DNA of 64,000 nucleotides from Bifidobacterium asteroides (GCF_003202695.1 NZ_QGLL01000006.1:248001-312000), one strand, 5' to 3'. Positions 9,417 to 20,364 are shown, counted from the first letter of the stretch. The notes: generated from the sequence alone by a model not told the origin. Numbers and translations are program-made.

Positions 9417-10391
9417 ATGTGCGCATCACCGTCGATGACAATTTCTGGTGAAGATGTCGACTATGCCTTGCGCGTCAGTGACCTTGGGAAAAGCTACGTC
9501 AAGGCTGACGGCACGGGATTCCGCCTGCATCGAGTCACTATGGATCTGCCCATGGGCTACATCATGGGATTGATTGGCCCCAACGGCGCGGGCAAATCCA
9601 CCTTGATCCGGCTCTTGCTGAATATGATCCGCCGAGACAGTGGAGAAATCAGCATTCTGAACCGTGATCCGTTGAGCCAGGAGGAGGAGGTCAAGGCAGA
9701 CCTGGGTGTGGTCTTCGATTCCATTTATTTCCTGGAAGCATGGAAGGTCAAGGCCGCCGAATCAGTGATGGCACCCATGTATCCCTCTTGGAACAGTGAT
9801 CGCTATCAGGGCTATTTGCGTCGGTTTGGTCTGCAAGAAAACCGCAGAATTGGCAAGCTTTCCCGTGGCATGCAGATGAAACTGATGCTGGCCGTCGCTC
9901 TCAGTCACGATGCGAGGCTCTTGATTCTGGATGAGCCTACCAGTGGTCTGGATGTCCTAGCCAGGGACGAGCTCATGGATATTCTGCTGGACTACATCGG
10001 AGACGGTCGTCACTCAGTACTTTTCTCCACTCATATCACCACGGATCTTGAACGGGTGGCTGACTTCGTTACCTACATCAATCGGGGGTCAGTCTTCTAC
10101 ACCGGCCCCAAGGACGAGTTGATGGAGGCTTTCCAGGTTGTGAGAGGGGGGCCGGACGATCTGGCTAGAGCGCAGATACCTCATCTGATGGGCCTGCAGC
10201 GTTCCGCCACAGGTTTCGAGGCTTTGGTGTCTACTGAACACTTGGAGGATTTTCTGGCATCGGCTTCCCCTGCCGACGTCGAGCCTTCAGAGGAACGCTA
10301 TCTGGTGGAGCGGGCCGATTTTGACAACATCATCAGACTGACCACGGGCTCACGTGCTGCGGCCAACAAGAGTAAGGAGATGGAGGCATGA
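9417..10391 (+). CDS. ABC transporter ATP-binding protein
   Basis: A 324-residue ABC ATPase. Walker A is GPNGAGKS near residue 58, the signature is the degenerate LSRGMQMKL rather than LSGGQ, and Walker B is LLILDEPTSGLD. The LSRGM form is typical of YtrB/EcsA-like exporters paired with GntR regulators. About 80 C-terminal residues follow the ATPase core. The stop overlaps the permease start (ATGA), so the three genes form an operon. The substrate is unknown; drug, peptide or lipid export is possible. Confidence 0.88.
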   Translation: MCASPSMTISGEDVDYALRVSDLGKSYVKADGTGFRLHRVTMDLPMGYIMGLIGPNGAGKSTLIRLLLNMIRRDSGEISILNRDPLSQEEEVKADLGVVFDSIYFLEAWKVKAAESVMAPMYPSWNSDRYQGYLRRFGLQENRRIGKLSRGMQMKLMLAVALSHDARLLILDEPTSGLDVLARDELMDILLDYIGDGRHSVLFSTHITTDLERVADFVTYINRGSVFYTGPKDELMEAFQVVRGGPDDLARAQIPHLMGLQRSATGFEALVSTEHLEDFLASASPADVEPSEERYLVERADFDNIIRLTTGSRAAANKSKEMEA

Positions 10392-11110
10392 AGGCGATAG
10401 CCAAGCAGATCAGGCTGGACATGCAACGTTGCAGTGGAGGAGCCGGAGGCTGCTGGTCGTGTATGCTGCTCTTCATCGCTGCACCGCTGGCAGGAATCAT
10501 CTTGAAGGGCGTCCTGGTCGTGACTGGCCACAACCAGGATGGAAATTTAGACTTGGTAAATGGAATGGTCACGGGTTCCTGCGTTGCAACTGCTGCCGTC
10601 GCGCAGATCCAATTATTCATTGATTTTTACTCTCCAGCAGCTCGCCTGAATGGCATTGTGTCTATTTCGCGTGGTCATCAGGTGCTGGGACGCTATTCGG
10701 CTATTGTGCTAATGGTCTTGGCTCAATGCTGCTGTTTTGCGATCTATTTCCGGATAGCTGGAGGTCTGCCTTGGAAGGGTTCGGATCCTTGGCAGGCTGT
10801 GACTCTTTTTACCTTGGCTATCTTCATGTTCGAAATGCTGCTTTTTGCCTTGGCTGCTCCACTTTTCTACTGGCTTGATCCAGTAAAAGCTTTACGTGCC
10901 CTGTTGGTGCTCTTCGCTTTTATTGCCTTGATCGGTATTGTCTTGGCCTGGCTGCCTTTGGACTGGGGAGCTCTCATGACTAAACTTGGACGTTTCCTTA
11001 TAGGAGACCTGTGGAAACCTGTAGCTCTTAGTCTGGCCATAGTCTTGTTGGCGAACCTGGTCTCTGGAGCCGTTTCCAGCAGGGTCTATGCGCGCAGGGA
11101 GATTGATTGA
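10388..11110 (+). CDS. ABC-2 type transporter permease
   Basis: A 240-residue integral membrane protein with about six hydrophobic segments, beginning near residue 20 and ending near 235. It overlaps the ATPase gene by four bases and is the evident membrane partner. There is no recognisable substrate motif. A Cys-Cys-Cys cluster lies in the third membrane segment (AQCCCFAIYF). Codon use is more AT-rich here than in the neighbouring housekeeping genes, which may point to more recent acquisition of the cassette. Confidence 0.8.
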   Translation: MKAIAKQIRLDMQRCSGGAGGCWSCMLLFIAAPLAGIILKGVLVVTGHNQDGNLDLVNGMVTGSCVATAAVAQIQLFIDFYSPAARLNGIVSISRGHQVLGRYSAIVLMVLAQCCCFAIYFRIAGGLPWKGSDPWQAVTLFTLAIFMFEMLLFALAAPLFYWLDPVKALRALLVLFAFIALIGIVLAWLPLDWGALMTKLGRFLIGDLWKPVALSLAIVLLANLVSGAVSSRVYARREID

Positions 11111-11155
11111 CGCCAGACTTTCAATCTGACCGCGATTACGGTGATCTATGTCCTC

Positions 11156-11181
11156 GCAGTCCTGGGCCAGCTCAGGACTGC
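11156..11181. terminator. Nine-bp hairpin between converging permease and thrC genes
   Basis: GCAGTCCTG pairs perfectly with CAGGACTGC around an eight-base loop. The hairpin spans the thrC stop codon. It lacks a T-run on either strand, so its role as a bidirectional terminator is uncertain. Confidence 0.4.
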
Positions 11182-12653
11182 ATGACCGCGTGGCGGACGT
11201 AGTCAGACATGTCGCCGGGATCGATGCAGTCCTGGAAACGCACAGGTGCGTTTTCCAGGGCGCGCAGAGCCTTGGGGGGCATGGTGTTGGTGGCCTCGGC
11301 CAGGATGTCCATGCACTCGAAGTCGCTGTCAGGGGTCTCCAGACCCAAGGATTGGCAGACCACCCGGGGGAACTTGTAGGGGCTTGCTGTAGACAGCAGC
11401 ACCCGGGGCACGGCAGGATCCCTGCCGGTCTGGACGGCCATGACGTGGTAGCCGCAGGCCGTGTGCGGATCGATCAGATATCCTCGGTCCTCCCAGCAGT
11501 CGCTAATGGCTGAGGCCACTTGGTCCTCGTCGGCCCAACCGCAGGAGAAGAGCCCACGGATTCTGGTCAGCAGGGCTTCAGGCACCTGATAACGCCCCGT
11601 GGACTCCAGATCGGCCATAAGCGAGACAATCAGTTTGGTGTCGCCGTCGGCCATGTAGTAGAGCATCCGCTCCAGGTTGGAGGAGATCAGGATGTCCATG
11701 CTGGGAGAGGTAGTGATGTAGAAGGGGCGGTTGCGGTCATAGACGCCTGTGGTCAGGAAGTCGTTGAGGACTCGGTTGCGGTCCGAGGCTACGGTCAGGC
11801 GAGCAACTGGAAGTCCCATCATCTTGGCATAGTACCCGGCCAGCACATCGCCGAAGTTGCCGGTGGGCACGCAGAATTCGACCGAATCCCCAGGTCTGAT
11901 CACTCCCCGTTCCATCAGAGACCCATAGGCTCGGAAGTAGTAGACGACCTGCGGTGCCAGGCGGCCCACATTGATGGAATTGGCCGAAGAGAGAACGGTT
12001 GAAGCCTTCTTACCCAGCTCACGAGCCAGATCAGCGTCGGCGAAGATGGACTTGACTGTGGACTGGGCATCGTCGAAATTGCCTCGAACTGCACAGACCC
12101 GCAGGTTGCCGCCCTCCTGGGTGACCATCTGCAGACGCTGGATCTGGCTGACCTTGCCCTGCGGGTAGAAGACGGTGATGCCCGTGCCCGGCGCGTCTGC
12201 GAATCCTGCCAGCGCCGCCTTGCCTGTGTCTCCGGAGGTGGCTGTGAGCACCATGATCCGCTCGCCATCCTCCCCGGCCAGGGCCATAAGTCTTGGCAGA
12301 AGCTGCAGGGCCACGTCCTTGAAAGCCGAAGTGGGCCCACGGAAGAGCTCCAGTACGAAGTCGTTGCCGCCCAGGTCCACCAGAGGGGTGATTGCCGGAT
12401 CGGACCACTGTTCTCCGTAGGCTGCTTCCAGGCAGGAGTCCAGCTGACCGGAAGAGTAATCACTCAGCAGTCTCGAAAGAACCAGCTTGGCCGTACCCTT
12501 GTAGTCCAGGCCGGCAACCGAGGCAGGGTCGATGGTCAGAGCGTCCAGTTCATCGCTGACGTAGAGTCCGCCGTCAGGAGCCAAGCCTCGTCTGATGGCT
12601 TGCTTGGACTGCAGCTGTTCTTCGCCGCCCCGAGTGCTGTGGTATGTGCTCAT
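11172..12653 (-). CDS. thrC: Threonine synthase
   Basis: A 493-residue PLP enzyme that converts O-phosphohomoserine to threonine. The N-terminus STYHSTRGG and the sequence [15 protein letters not shown] with the PLP lysine are characteristic, as is [15 protein letters not shown]. The ATG at 12653 is preceded by GGAGGGG; the open frame extends 21 codons further upstream without support. It is transcribed away from glyA across a 203-base intergenic region. The other threonine-pathway genes are not in the window. Confidence 0.94.
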   Translation of the reverse strand: MSTYHSTRGGEEQLQSKQAIRRGLAPDGGLYVSDELDALTIDPASVAGLDYKGTAKLVLSRLLSDYSSGQLDSCLEAAYGEQWSDPAITPLVDLGGNDFVLELFRGPTSAFKDVALQLLPRLMALAGEDGERIMVLTATSGDTGKAALAGFADAPGTGITVFYPQGKVSQIQRLQMVTQEGGNLRVCAVRGNFDDAQSTVKSIFADADLARELGKKASTVLSSANSINVGRLAPQVVYYFRAYGSLMERGVIRPGDSVEFCVPTGNFGDVLAGYYAKMMGLPVARLTVASDRNRVLNDFLTTGVYDRNRPFYITTSPSMDILISSNLERMLYYMADGDTKLIVSLMADLESTGRYQVPEALLTRIRGLFSCGWADEDQVASAISDCWEDRGYLIDPHTACGYHVMAVQTGRDPAVPRVLLSTASPYKFPRVVCQSLGLETPDSDFECMDILAEATNTMPPKALRALENAPVRFQDCIDPGDMSDYVRHAVMQS

Positions 12654-12856
12654 GGTTGCCTGCCCCTCCGCCATGTCGCCGAACAGATCATTACCAAGGC
12701 ATTCTACCCCGTGCAAGAGTCCGAACCATTGACCTGCTCGGCTCGCGAAGGAAACCGTCTATGGACGCGAGGGCCTGCCAGGGGTCGGTATGGCGTACAG
12801 TATTGCCCACCAGCCCCTGTATCCGAGGCTGTAAGTCAAAGACAAAGGAGCGACCC

Positions 12857-14164
12857 ATGGTCGAAGAGAACCCGGTACAGCAATCCTACGATGTCCTGAA
12901 CTCTTCGATCTCGCAGGTGGATCCGGAGATAGCTGCACTGCTGGATGGGGAGTTGGAGCGTCAGCGAGGCGGTCTGGAGATGATCGCCTCTGAGAACTTC
13001 GTGCCCAAGGCTGTCTTACAGGCCCAAGGATCCGTGCTGACCAACAAGTATGCCGAGGGCTATCCTGGCAGACGCTACTATGGCGGATGCGAGTGGGTGG
13101 ACCAGGTCGAGAACCTGGCCCGAGACCGGGCCAAGGCCCTCTTCGGCGCCGAGTACGCCAATGTCCAGCCTCATTCGGGTGCCCAGGCCAACGCCGCTGT
13201 CTATCAGGCCCTGATCAAGCCTGGCGACACTGTGCTGGGACTGGCCCTGGACCATGGCGGCCACCTGACCCACGGCATGAAGATCAACTTCTCCGGACGC
13301 TTTTACCATGCTGAATCCTACGGGGTGGATCCGGACACTTTCCGCATCGAGCCTGAGATCATCCGTCAGCGGGCCCTGGAGACCCATCCGGCCCTGATCA
13401 TCGGCGGGTGGAGCGCCTATCCACGCATTGAGGACTTTGCAGCCATGAAGGAGATCGCCGACGAGGTGGGGGCCAAGTTCTGGGTGGATATGGCCCACTT
13501 CGCCGGCATGGTGGCAGCCGGTCTGCATCCCAGCCCGGTGCCCTATGCCGATGTGGTCTCCTCCACGGCTCACAAGACCCTGGGCGGACCCCGCTCCGGA
13601 TTCATCCTGGCCCGTCAGGAGTATGCCAAGAAGCTCAACTCCTCGGTCTTCCCCGGCAACCAGGGCGGCCCGCTCATGCATGTGATCGCCGCCAAGGCTG
13701 TGGCCTTCAAGCTGGCCGGCACGCCTGAATTCAAGGAACGCATGGAGCGCACCTTGGAGGGCGCAAAGATTCTGGCTGAGCGCCTGATGGCCAAGGATGT
13801 GGCCGACAACGGCATCACCGTGCTCACTGGAGGCACGGACGTCCACCTGGTCATGGTGGATCTGCGCAACAGCGAGATGGACGGCCGTCAGGGGGAGGAC
13901 CTGCTGGCTAGGATCGGCATCACCGTCAACCGCAATACGGTGCCCTTCGATCCGCGCCCGGCCTCTGTGGCCTCCGGTCTGCGCATCGGGACCTCCGCCT
14001 TGGCTACTCGCGGATTCGGCCCGGCCCAGTACGAGGAGGTTGCCGATGTGATCGGCACTGCGCTGGCCCAGGGTCCCCAGGCGGATCTGGATGCCCTCAA
14101 GGCCCGGGTGGATCGGCTGGTCGAGGCCTTCCCGCTCTATCCTGAGCTGGATCAGACCCACTGA
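12857..14164 (+). CDS. glyA: Serine hydroxymethyltransferase
   Basis: A 435-residue PLP enzyme that interconverts serine and glycine while making methylene-tetrahydrofolate. Diagnostic blocks include [13 protein letters not shown] near residue 38, [15 protein letters not shown], and the PLP lysine in [13 protein letters not shown] near residue 240. The ATG at 12857 follows AAAGGAG; the open frame starts much further upstream but that part is not conserved in character. It diverges from thrC, which joins serine/glycine and threonine metabolism in one locus. Confidence 0.96.
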   Translation: MVEENPVQQSYDVLNSSISQVDPEIAALLDGELERQRGGLEMIASENFVPKAVLQAQGSVLTNKYAEGYPGRRYYGGCEWVDQVENLARDRAKALFGAEYANVQPHSGAQANAAVYQALIKPGDTVLGLALDHGGHLTHGMKINFSGRFYHAESYGVDPDTFRIEPEIIRQRALETHPALIIGGWSAYPRIEDFAAMKEIADEVGAKFWVDMAHFAGMVAAGLHPSPVPYADVVSSTAHKTLGGPRSGFILARQEYAKKLNSSVFPGNQGGPLMHVIAAKAVAFKLAGTPEFKERMERTLEGAKILAERLMAKDVADNGITVLTGGTDVHLVMVDLRNSEMDGRQGEDLLARIGITVNRNTVPFDPRPASVASGLRIGTSALATRGFGPAQYEEVADVIGTALAQGPQADLDALKARVDRLVEAFPLYPELDQTH

Positions 14165-14175
14165 TTGGCCCTTGA

Positions 14176-14206
14176 AGGAGGGAGGTGCAGCAATGCCCTC
14201 CCTCCT
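14176..14206 (+). terminator. GA-rich hairpin after glyA
   Basis: AGGAGGGAGG pairs with CCTCCCTCCT (10 bp) around an 11-base loop, 12 bases past the glyA stop. There is no T-run, so it may be a weak terminator or an mRNA end protector. Confidence 0.5.
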
Positions 14207-14291
14207 CCTGTCGTCATTGCCCTCGCTGAGGGTTACAATCGGTACAGAAATGGGTCTGGCGGACCCGTGAGGGCGAAAGGATCTGACGAAC

Positions 14292-15596
14292 ATGAGTGAA
14301 CACGAGAACTCCGATCGTCAGGATGTGTTCGATCGGGTCTGCGCCATGGCCGATGCGGCGGCTGCCGCACAAGCTAGCCTCGCGGGCGTGACCGGCCAGA
14401 CCAGAAACGCCCTCTTGCTGGCCCTGGCCGATGCCTTGATCGATCGGGCCGATCAGATTGCCGCAGTCAATGAGCAGGACTGCACTCAAGCTTTTGAAGA
14501 AGGAATGAGCGCCGGTCTGATCGACCGTCTGCGCTTGGACGAGGTTCGTATCGCGGACGCCGCCCGTGGCGTGCGCATGGTGGCGGGGCTGACCGACCCC
14601 CTGGGCGAGGTGGTTCGTGGTCATGACATGCCCAACGGCCTGCGGCTCAATCAGGTGCGGGTCCCTCTGGGCGTGGTCGCCATGATCTACGAGGCCCGTC
14701 CCAACGTCACCATTGATGTGGTGGCCCTCTGCCTCAAGTCCGGCAATGCGGCCCTCCTGCGAGGAGGCCACGCAGCTGAACGTACCAATCGCGCCCTGGT
14801 GGAGCTGATAGGCGGGGTGCTTCGTGAGCAGGGGCTGGATTCGGCTCTGGTGGCTTCCGTGGACCGATACGGTCGCGAAGGGGCTCAGGCTCTGATGAAG
14901 GCACGCGGTCATATCGATCTGCTGGTGCCCAGGGGTGGCCGAGGGTTGATCCGCAGTGTAATTGAGCAGGCTACCGTGCCCACCATCGAGACTGGTGCCG
15001 GTAATGTCCATATTTATGTGGATCGCTCAGTGGATATGGATCAGGCCATCCCCATCATCGTCAACGCCAAGACCCAGCGGGTCGGCGTCTGCAACGCTGC
15101 TGAAAAGCTGATCGTCCACCGGGGCGTGGCCGCCGACCTCCTGCCCCGTGCGGCCCAAGCGCTGACACGGGCCCAGGTTGAGTTGCACCTGGACGCGGTC
15201 TCCATGGATATCCTCGCCGGGCATGGTCTGCCTGAAGAACTGCTGGTCCGCGCAGAGGAGGCTGACTGGGACCGCGAATATCTGGATTTGAAGATGGGGG
15301 TGCGTGTGGTGGACTCCCTGGACCAGGCCATCGAGCACATCAACCGTCACTCCACCGGCCATACCGAGGCCATCCTGGCCCGGGACTACGAAGCTGTTGA
15401 AGAGTTCTCACGTCGGGTAGATTCGGCTGTGATTATGGTCAACGCCTCAACCCGATTCACTGATGGCGGCATGTTCGGCATGGGCGCCGAGCTAGGCATC
15501 TCTACCCAGAAACTGCATGCTCGAGGACCCATGGGTCTGCAGGAGCTGACCACAACCAAATGGATCGGCTACGGCAGGGGGCAGGTGCGGCCGTGA
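14292..15596 (+). CDS. proA: Glutamate-5-semialdehyde dehydrogenase
   Basis: A 434-residue aldehyde dehydrogenase-family enzyme that reduces gamma-glutamyl phosphate in proline synthesis. The catalytic cysteine lies in [15 protein letters not shown] near residue 268. The segment [19 protein letters not shown] near residue 126 is a strong ProA signature. The ATG at 14292 follows GAAAGG. The stop overlaps the next gene (GTGA). proB is not in the window. Confidence 0.95.
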   Translation: MSEHENSDRQDVFDRVCAMADAAAAAQASLAGVTGQTRNALLLALADALIDRADQIAAVNEQDCTQAFEEGMSAGLIDRLRLDEVRIADAARGVRMVAGLTDPLGEVVRGHDMPNGLRLNQVRVPLGVVAMIYEARPNVTIDVVALCLKSGNAALLRGGHAAERTNRALVELIGGVLREQGLDSALVASVDRYGREGAQALMKARGHIDLLVPRGGRGLIRSVIEQATVPTIETGAGNVHIYVDRSVDMDQAIPIIVNAKTQRVGVCNAAEKLIVHRGVAADLLPRAAQALTRAQVELHLDAVSMDILAGHGLPEELLVRAEEADWDREYLDLKMGVRVVDSLDQAIEHINRHSTGHTEAILARDYEAVEEFSRRVDSAVIMVNASTRFTDGGMFGMGAELGISTQKLHARGPMGLQELTTTKWIGYGRGQVRP

Positions 15597-16150
15597 ACGA
15601 GAAGATCGAAGAGCTCTTCCAACGCGAACACGACAACCCGCGCATCTGGCTGAGGGTGGCTTCCGAACGACTGAGCCTGCTGCGGTACGTTTTTCTAGTG
15701 CAAATCGAGGACGGCATCCCGGATGCAGACCAGCGCTCCTGTTTGGAGTATGCCGATGCAGTCCTGATCGGATGGCCTGACGAACATGCCGATGATGTGC
15801 ACGACCTGGATCAAGACCAGCTCAACCAAGTCAGACATGACATCACCGTCATGGAAGAGCGGGTGCCTGTCTTCCGCAAGCAGGAGCAGGAGGGACGCAT
15901 CGCCGACCTGTCCGACTCTCTGGTGGCCATTACGGGATGCGTAGCCCAGGTTCGTCGGGCCTACCAGCCAGGCTTCCCCCTGCCCACCTACTCCGAGATT
16001 CGCCGTGTGGTCCAGGAGGAGTGGAATGCCGACATGGAACGGATCGATCCTGACCGGGTCAATCCCAGTGCCGAGCAGATGCGCCAGGAGGCCGAGTCAG
16101 AGAATGAGGAGAACGCCTCGGAAGCCAGACGGGAGGACGAGCAGGCGTGA
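15593..16150 (+). CDS. Small acidic protein of unknown function
   Basis: A 185-residue soluble acidic protein that I do not recognise. The first 130 residues look helical and folded ([24 protein letters not shown]-type helices). The last 40 residues are Glu-rich and probably disordered. The GTG at 15593 overlaps the proA stop by four bases, and the gene's own stop overlaps nadD in the same way. It is therefore embedded in a translationally coupled proA-X-nadD set. Its position is probably conserved among relatives, but I cannot test this here. Confidence 0.8.
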   Translation: MNEKIEELFQREHDNPRIWLRVASERLSLLRYVFLVQIEDGIPDADQRSCLEYADAVLIGWPDEHADDVHDLDQDQLNQVRHDITVMEERVPVFRKQEQEGRIADLSDSLVAITGCVAQVRRAYQPGFPLPTYSEIRRVVQEEWNADMERIDPDRVNPSAEQMRQEAESENEENASEARREDEQA

Positions 16151-16836
16151 ACCGGATGATGTCTGAACTGTCCAAGGAGGGGGAATCCGGGCAGGATCCA
16201 TCAGATATTGATGGTGTCTCTAGGCCTGCCCACCATAACCGGCGACCTCGGGTGGGAATCATGGGCGGCACCTTCGACCCAATTCATAACGGACACTTGG
16301 TCGCTGCCTCGGAGGTGGCCTGGGTCTATGACCTGGATGAGGTCGTCTTTGTGCCCACCGGCCGCCCGGCATTCAAGCTGAACAAAACAGTGACCAATGC
16401 TGAGGACCGCTATCTGATGACCGTGATCGCCACGGCCTCCAACCCCAAGTTCACGGTCTCCCGGGTGGATATCGAGCGCCCTGGCATCACCTACACAGTG
16501 GATACTCTGCGTGACATCAAGCGGATGCGTCCCGACAGCGACCTCTTCTTCATCACCGGGGCGGATGCTGTGGCCGAGATCATGCGCTGGAAGGATGCCA
16601 ACACGATGTGGGATCTGGCCAAGTTCGTAGCCGTTTCCCGTCCCGGCTATTCATCAAGTCTACGTGATCTTCAGGTGCCCGCCCAACGAGTTGATACCCT
16701 GGAGATTCCGGCCCTGTCCATCTCGTCCACTGATGTGCGCCGTCGTTCGGCTCGAGGCATGCCCGTCTGGTATCTGGTCCCGGACGGGGTGGTGCAGTAC
16801 ATCAACAAACACGGACTCTACCGCTCGGCCTCCTGA
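16147..16836 (+). CDS. nadD: Nicotinate-nucleotide adenylyltransferase
   Basis: A 229-residue nucleotidyltransferase that makes deamido-NAD from nicotinate mononucleotide. The HxGH-type motif is in [12 protein letters not shown] near residue 39-50, and the SSTDVRRR block near residue 197-204 completes the ATP site. About 33 polar residues precede the fold, a length more usual in actinobacteria. GTG at 16147 overlaps the upstream stop. Together with nadK at 5.9 kb it covers two steps of NAD(P) supply. Confidence 0.93.
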   Translation: MNRMMSELSKEGESGQDPSDIDGVSRPAHHNRRPRVGIMGGTFDPIHNGHLVAASEVAWVYDLDEVVFVPTGRPAFKLNKTVTNAEDRYLMTVIATASNPKFTVSRVDIERPGITYTVDTLRDIKRMRPDSDLFFITGADAVAEIMRWKDANTMWDLAKFVAVSRPGYSSSLRDLQVPAQRVDTLEIPALSISSTDVRRRSARGMPVWYLVPDGVVQYINKHGLYRSAS

Positions 16837-16939
16837 GCTTCGCATACCATCGGACTCGCCAACACGGACTGCCCTGCTGTGTCAGCGCGCGCCATTATTA
16901 TGGAGTTTGTCCGCTTCAGCGAAAACAACGTTTGGAGAT

Positions 16940-17956
16940 ATGGTGAGCGCGATACTCAAAGGCAGACCAGGAAAAAATCTCATACTTGTCACAGGCCGGA
17001 CCCATCCCAGACTCGCGGCGGACGTGGCCGATCAACTCGGCATTGACGTCCTGGAGACGACAGCATACGACTTTGCCAACGGCGAGATGTATGTGCGTTA
17101 TACGGAGTCGGTGCGTGGAGCCGATGTCTTCGTTTTGCAGACCCATTCCGACCCGGTCAACAAGTCCATCATGGAACAGTTGATCATGATCGATGCCCTC
17201 AAGAGGGCCTCTGCGCGCTCCATTACCGCAGTCTGTCCACTCCTGGGCTACTCCCGTCAGGACAAGAAGCACCTGGGCCGCGAGCCCATCTCCTGCCGAC
17301 TCATGTTCGACTTGCTCAAGGCGGCCGGTGCGGATCGAATCATGTCGGTCGACCTGCACGCTGCCCAGTCCCAGGGCTTCTTCGATGGTCCTGTGGACCA
17401 TTTGATCGCCATGCCTGTTCTGGTGGACTATGTGCGTGACAGGATGGATCTGTCCAAGGTGGCTGTAGTCTCTCCTGATGCAGGCCGCATCCGGGTGGCT
17501 GAGCAGTGGGCCCAGCGCCTAGGGGGCGTGCCCCTGGCCTTCATCCACAAGACTCGTGACATCACTCAGCCCAACAAGGCTGTGGCTCATCGCGTAGTGG
17601 GCGACGTACGCGGCCTGGATTGCGTGCTGGTGGACGACCTGATCGACACTGGCGGCACCATTGCCGAAGCCTGCAATGTGCTGGATGAGGCTGGCGCCAA
17701 CTCCATCACCATCGTGGCCACCCATGGCGTCATGTCTGGACCCGCCGTGGAGCGGCTCAGGTCCTGCAAGGCCAAGGAGGTCATTCTGACTGACACGGTC
17801 CCGATTCCCCAGGATAAGCGCTGGGACGGCCTGACTGTGCTGTCCATCGCACCGTTGCTGGCCTCGGCCATCAAAGCAGTCTTCGAGGATGGTTCAGTGG
17901 CTCGGCTCTTCGATACCTACCCAGCCCATCACGGCCAGGGCTTCCTCTTCGCCTAA
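16940..17956 (+). CDS. prs: Ribose-phosphate pyrophosphokinase
   Basis: A 338-residue enzyme that makes PRPP from ribose-5-phosphate and ATP, feeding purine, pyrimidine, histidine, tryptophan and NAD synthesis. Seen are the YDFANGEMYVRYTESVRG block, the metal-binding SVDLHAAQSQGFFDG, and the PRPP loop VLVDDLIDTGGT. ATG at 16940 and GTG at 16943 are adjacent in frame; GGAG at 16933-16936 sits at a better distance from the GTG. The open frame upstream of 16940 overlaps nadD and is not the start. Confidence 0.95.
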   Translation: MVSAILKGRPGKNLILVTGRTHPRLAADVADQLGIDVLETTAYDFANGEMYVRYTESVRGADVFVLQTHSDPVNKSIMEQLIMIDALKRASARSITAVCPLLGYSRQDKKHLGREPISCRLMFDLLKAAGADRIMSVDLHAAQSQGFFDGPVDHLIAMPVLVDYVRDRMDLSKVAVVSPDAGRIRVAEQWAQRLGGVPLAFIHKTRDITQPNKAVAHRVVGDVRGLDCVLVDDLIDTGGTIAEACNVLDEAGANSITIVATHGVMSGPAVERLRSCKAKEVILTDTVPIPQDKRWDGLTVLSIAPLLASAIKAVFEDGSVARLFDTYPAHHGQGFLFA

Positions 17957-17998
17957 AGCCTTGCCTGCCCGGCATGGCGTGGCGTAATCGTCCGGCTG

Positions 17999-18007
17999 TG
18001 GCATAAT
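17999..18007 (+). promoter_or_regulatory. Extended -10 of the tRNA-Gln promoter
   Basis: TGGCATAAT (TGN plus CATAAT) lies 31 bases before the 5' end of tRNA-Gln. The same nine bases occur upstream of clpX. No clear -35 is present. Confidence 0.4.
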
Positions 18008-18037
18008 AAACCTGGCGGGGCCTTAGAGCTCCGTCTT

Positions 18038-18108
18038 TCCCCCATGGTGTAAAGGCAGCACACGGGTCTTTGGAACCCTTAGTCTTGGTTCGAATCCAGG
18101 TGGGGGAG
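18038..18108 (+). tRNA. tRNA-Gln (anticodon TTG)
   Basis: The acceptor arms TCCCCCA and TGGGGGA pair over seven bases. The anticodon loop CTTTGGA presents TTG, and the T-arm contains GGTTCGAATCC. The discriminator base is G. CCA is not encoded. It stands alone between prs and the HAD phosphatase gene. Confidence 0.93.
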
Positions 18109-18175
18109 CTTACGCTCGCCGATTCCGGTCGGAGACGGCCTCCTTGGGGTCGGTGACCAACCGAAAGGAACTGTC

Positions 18176-18973
18176 TTGGCAGTCAAGAAGATCGAAACCT
18201 GGCTCACCGACATGGACGGCGTGCTGGTGCACGAGAACACGGCCCTGCCCGGTGCTGCCGAATTCATCGACACGCTCAAGCGCAATAACCGTCAGTATCT
18301 GGTGCTGACCAACAATCCCATTTATACCCCGCGTGATCTTTCGGCTCGCCTTGGGCGTTCAGGCATTGACGTGCCCGAGGACCGGATCTGGACATCCGCC
18401 CTTGCTACTGCTGACTTCGTGTCACGGACCATTCCGCGAGGGTCGGCCTATGTGATCGGCGAGGCGGGGCTGACCACAGCCCTGCATGAGGCTGGATTTA
18501 TTCTCTCTGACATCAATCCCGACTATGTGATTCTGGGCGAGACCAGGACCTATTCTTTCGAGGCCATCACTACGGCCATCCGCCTGATTCTGGGCGGGGC
18601 CCGCTTCATCTGCACCAACCCGGATGCCACCGGTCCCAGCGAGAATGGCGTTCTGCCTGCGGCAGGCGCTGTGGCGGCTCTGGTAACCAAGGCCACTAAT
18701 CGCGAACCCTACTTTGTGGGCAAGCCCAATCCGATCATGTTCCGTACGGCTCTGAACAGGGTGGGCGGCCACTCCGAGACCACGGCCATGATCGGTGACC
18801 GTATGGATACCGATGTGGTGGCTGGAGTCGAGGCTGGTCTGAACACCTTCCTGGTGCTGACCGGCATCACCACCCGTCCTGAGGTGGAGACCTTCCCCTT
18901 CCGGCCTGACCAGGTGGTGGATTCCATTCAGGATCTTATCGGCATTGCAGATAGCGGGGTGGTGGAGTTTTGA
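18176..18973 (+). CDS. HAD-superfamily (NagD-like, subclass IIA) phosphatase
   Basis: A 265-residue HAD hydrolase. Motif I is WLTDMDGVL near residue 8-16, the LTNNP motif II is near residue 43, and motif III/IV is GDRMDTDVVAGVEAG near residue 205. The large cap between motifs II and III places it in subclass IIA with NagD and phosphoglycolate or p-nitrophenyl phosphatases. The start is TTG at 18176, with AAAGGA upstream. The stop overlaps glmU (TTGA). The natural substrate is not predictable; sugar phosphates or nucleotides are likely. Confidence 0.88.
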   Translation: MAVKKIETWLTDMDGVLVHENTALPGAAEFIDTLKRNNRQYLVLTNNPIYTPRDLSARLGRSGIDVPEDRIWTSALATADFVSRTIPRGSAYVIGEAGLTTALHEAGFILSDINPDYVILGETRTYSFEAITTAIRLILGGARFICTNPDATGPSENGVLPAAGAVAALVTKATNREPYFVGKPNPIMFRTALNRVGGHSETTAMIGDRMDTDVVAGVEAGLNTFLVLTGITTRPEVETFPFRPDQVVDSIQDLIGIADSGVVEF

Positions 18974-20364
18974 ACGGCGGGCAGACGCTGACCGCTGGCA
19001 TCATTCTGGCAGCAGGCGAGGGCACTCGTATGCGCTCTGCCCATCCTAAGGTTCTGCATACGCTGGCCGGCAAGACTTTCCTGCAGAGGGTCATGACTTC
19101 GGTGACTGCCTTGAATCCTGAGCTGACGGCCGTAGTAGTGCATCATCAGGCTGACCTGGTGGCACAGGCTGCAAGGTCCTATGATCCCCAGGTGCACATC
19201 GTGCGCCAGGACAGCAGACCAGGTACGGGACGTGCTGTCCAGTGCGCTGTAGACCAGCTGGATGGGGAGCTCAGGCACGACGGCCAGGTGCTGATCGTGG
19301 CCTCGGACATGCCCCTGCTGGACACGGATACGCTGCATAGTCTGCTTGACTACCATGTGAGCTCAGGTGACGGGGCCACGGTGCTGACGGTCAATTTGGA
19401 AGACCCCACCGGGTACGGCCGCATCATTCGTGACCAGGATGGACGGGTTCTGCGCATTGTCGAACAGCGTGACGCCACCGGCACTGAACTGGCCGTCAAG
19501 GAAGTCAACACCTCCGTTTATGTCTTCGAAGCGGACCTGCTACGACAAGCGGTTCGCGGTCTGGACGACAGCAATGCCCAGCGGGAGTTCTATCTGACCG
19601 ACGCCCTGGAGATGGCCCGCCGTCTAGGCAGGGTCGGGGCCTATGCAGCTCCTGACCCGCTCAAGGTCGAAGGCGTCAACGATAGGATTCAGTTGGCTGA
19701 GTTGGCTAAGGCCCATAATCTTCGGGTCTGCCATGAGTTTATGCGCCAGGGGGTGACCATTCTGGACCCGTCCACCACCTGGATCGAGGACGATGTGGTT
19801 ATCCAGCAGGATGCCGTCATTCTGCCTGGATGCTTCCTGCAGGGGCATACCGAGATAGCCTCGGACGCAGTCATCGGACCCTATGCCACCTTGATCGATG
19901 CCATCGTCGAGCCGCAGGCCAAGGTTGAGCGTTCCCGTGTGCAGGAGACCAGGATCGGAGCCCGTGCCAACATCGGCCCCTGGACCTATCTGAGGGCTGG
20001 CAACGTGCTTGCCGAGGACACCAAGGCCGGGGCCTTCGTGGAAATGAAGAAAGCCACCATCGACCACGGGACCAAGGTGCCCCATCTTTCCTACGTGGGG
20101 GATGCCCACATAGGCCATGACAGCAACGTGGGGGGCGGGTCCATCACGGCCAACTACGACGGTGTGCACAAGAACCGCACCGAGATAGGGTCTGAGGTGC
20201 ACGTAGGTGCTGGGAACCTCTTCGTAGCCCCCGTTCAAGTGGGCGACGGGGTCACCACTGGGGCCGGATCAGTCATCCGTCATCCGGTCGAGGATGGGGC
20301 CATGGTCTACTCCACCAATGACCAGCATCAGGTTCCGGAGTGGAAGCCCGCCTGGGAGCGGTAA
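18970..20364 (+). CDS. glmU: Bifunctional GlcNAc-1-P uridyltransferase / GlcN-1-P acetyltransferase
   Basis: A 464-residue enzyme that makes UDP-GlcNAc for cell wall synthesis. The N-terminal uridyltransferase domain carries LAAGEGTRM near residue 13 and the ASDMPLLD nucleotide-binding block near 103. From about residue 255 the sequence has hexapeptide repeats of a left-handed beta helix, ending with the acetyltransferase segments GGGSITANYDG and GAGSVIRHP. TTG at 18970 overlaps the preceding HAD gene by four bases. Confidence 0.95.
   Translation: MNGGQTLTAGIILAAGEGTRMRSAHPKVLHTLAGKTFLQRVMTSVTALNPELTAVVVHHQADLVAQAARSYDPQVHIVRQDSRPGTGRAVQCAVDQLDGELRHDGQVLIVASDMPLLDTDTLHSLLDYHVSSGDGATVLTVNLEDPTGYGRIIRDQDGRVLRIVEQRDATGTELAVKEVNTSVYVFEADLLRQAVRGLDDSNAQREFYLTDALEMARRLGRVGAYAAPDPLKVEGVNDRIQLAELAKAHNLRVCHEFMRQGVTILDPSTTWIEDDVVIQQDAVILPGCFLQGHTEIASDAVIGPYATLIDAIVEPQAKVERSRVQETRIGARANIGPWTYLRAGNVLAEDTKAGAFVEMKKATIDHGTKVPHLSYVGDAHIGHDSNVGGGSITANYDGVHKNRTEIGSEVHVGAGNLFVAPVQVGDGVTTGAGSVIRHPVEDGAMVYSTNDQHQVPEWKPAWER

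Noticed and set aside
13016-14293. A 425-codon minus-strand frame across glyA
   Set aside because: Antisense shadow of serine hydroxymethyltransferase.
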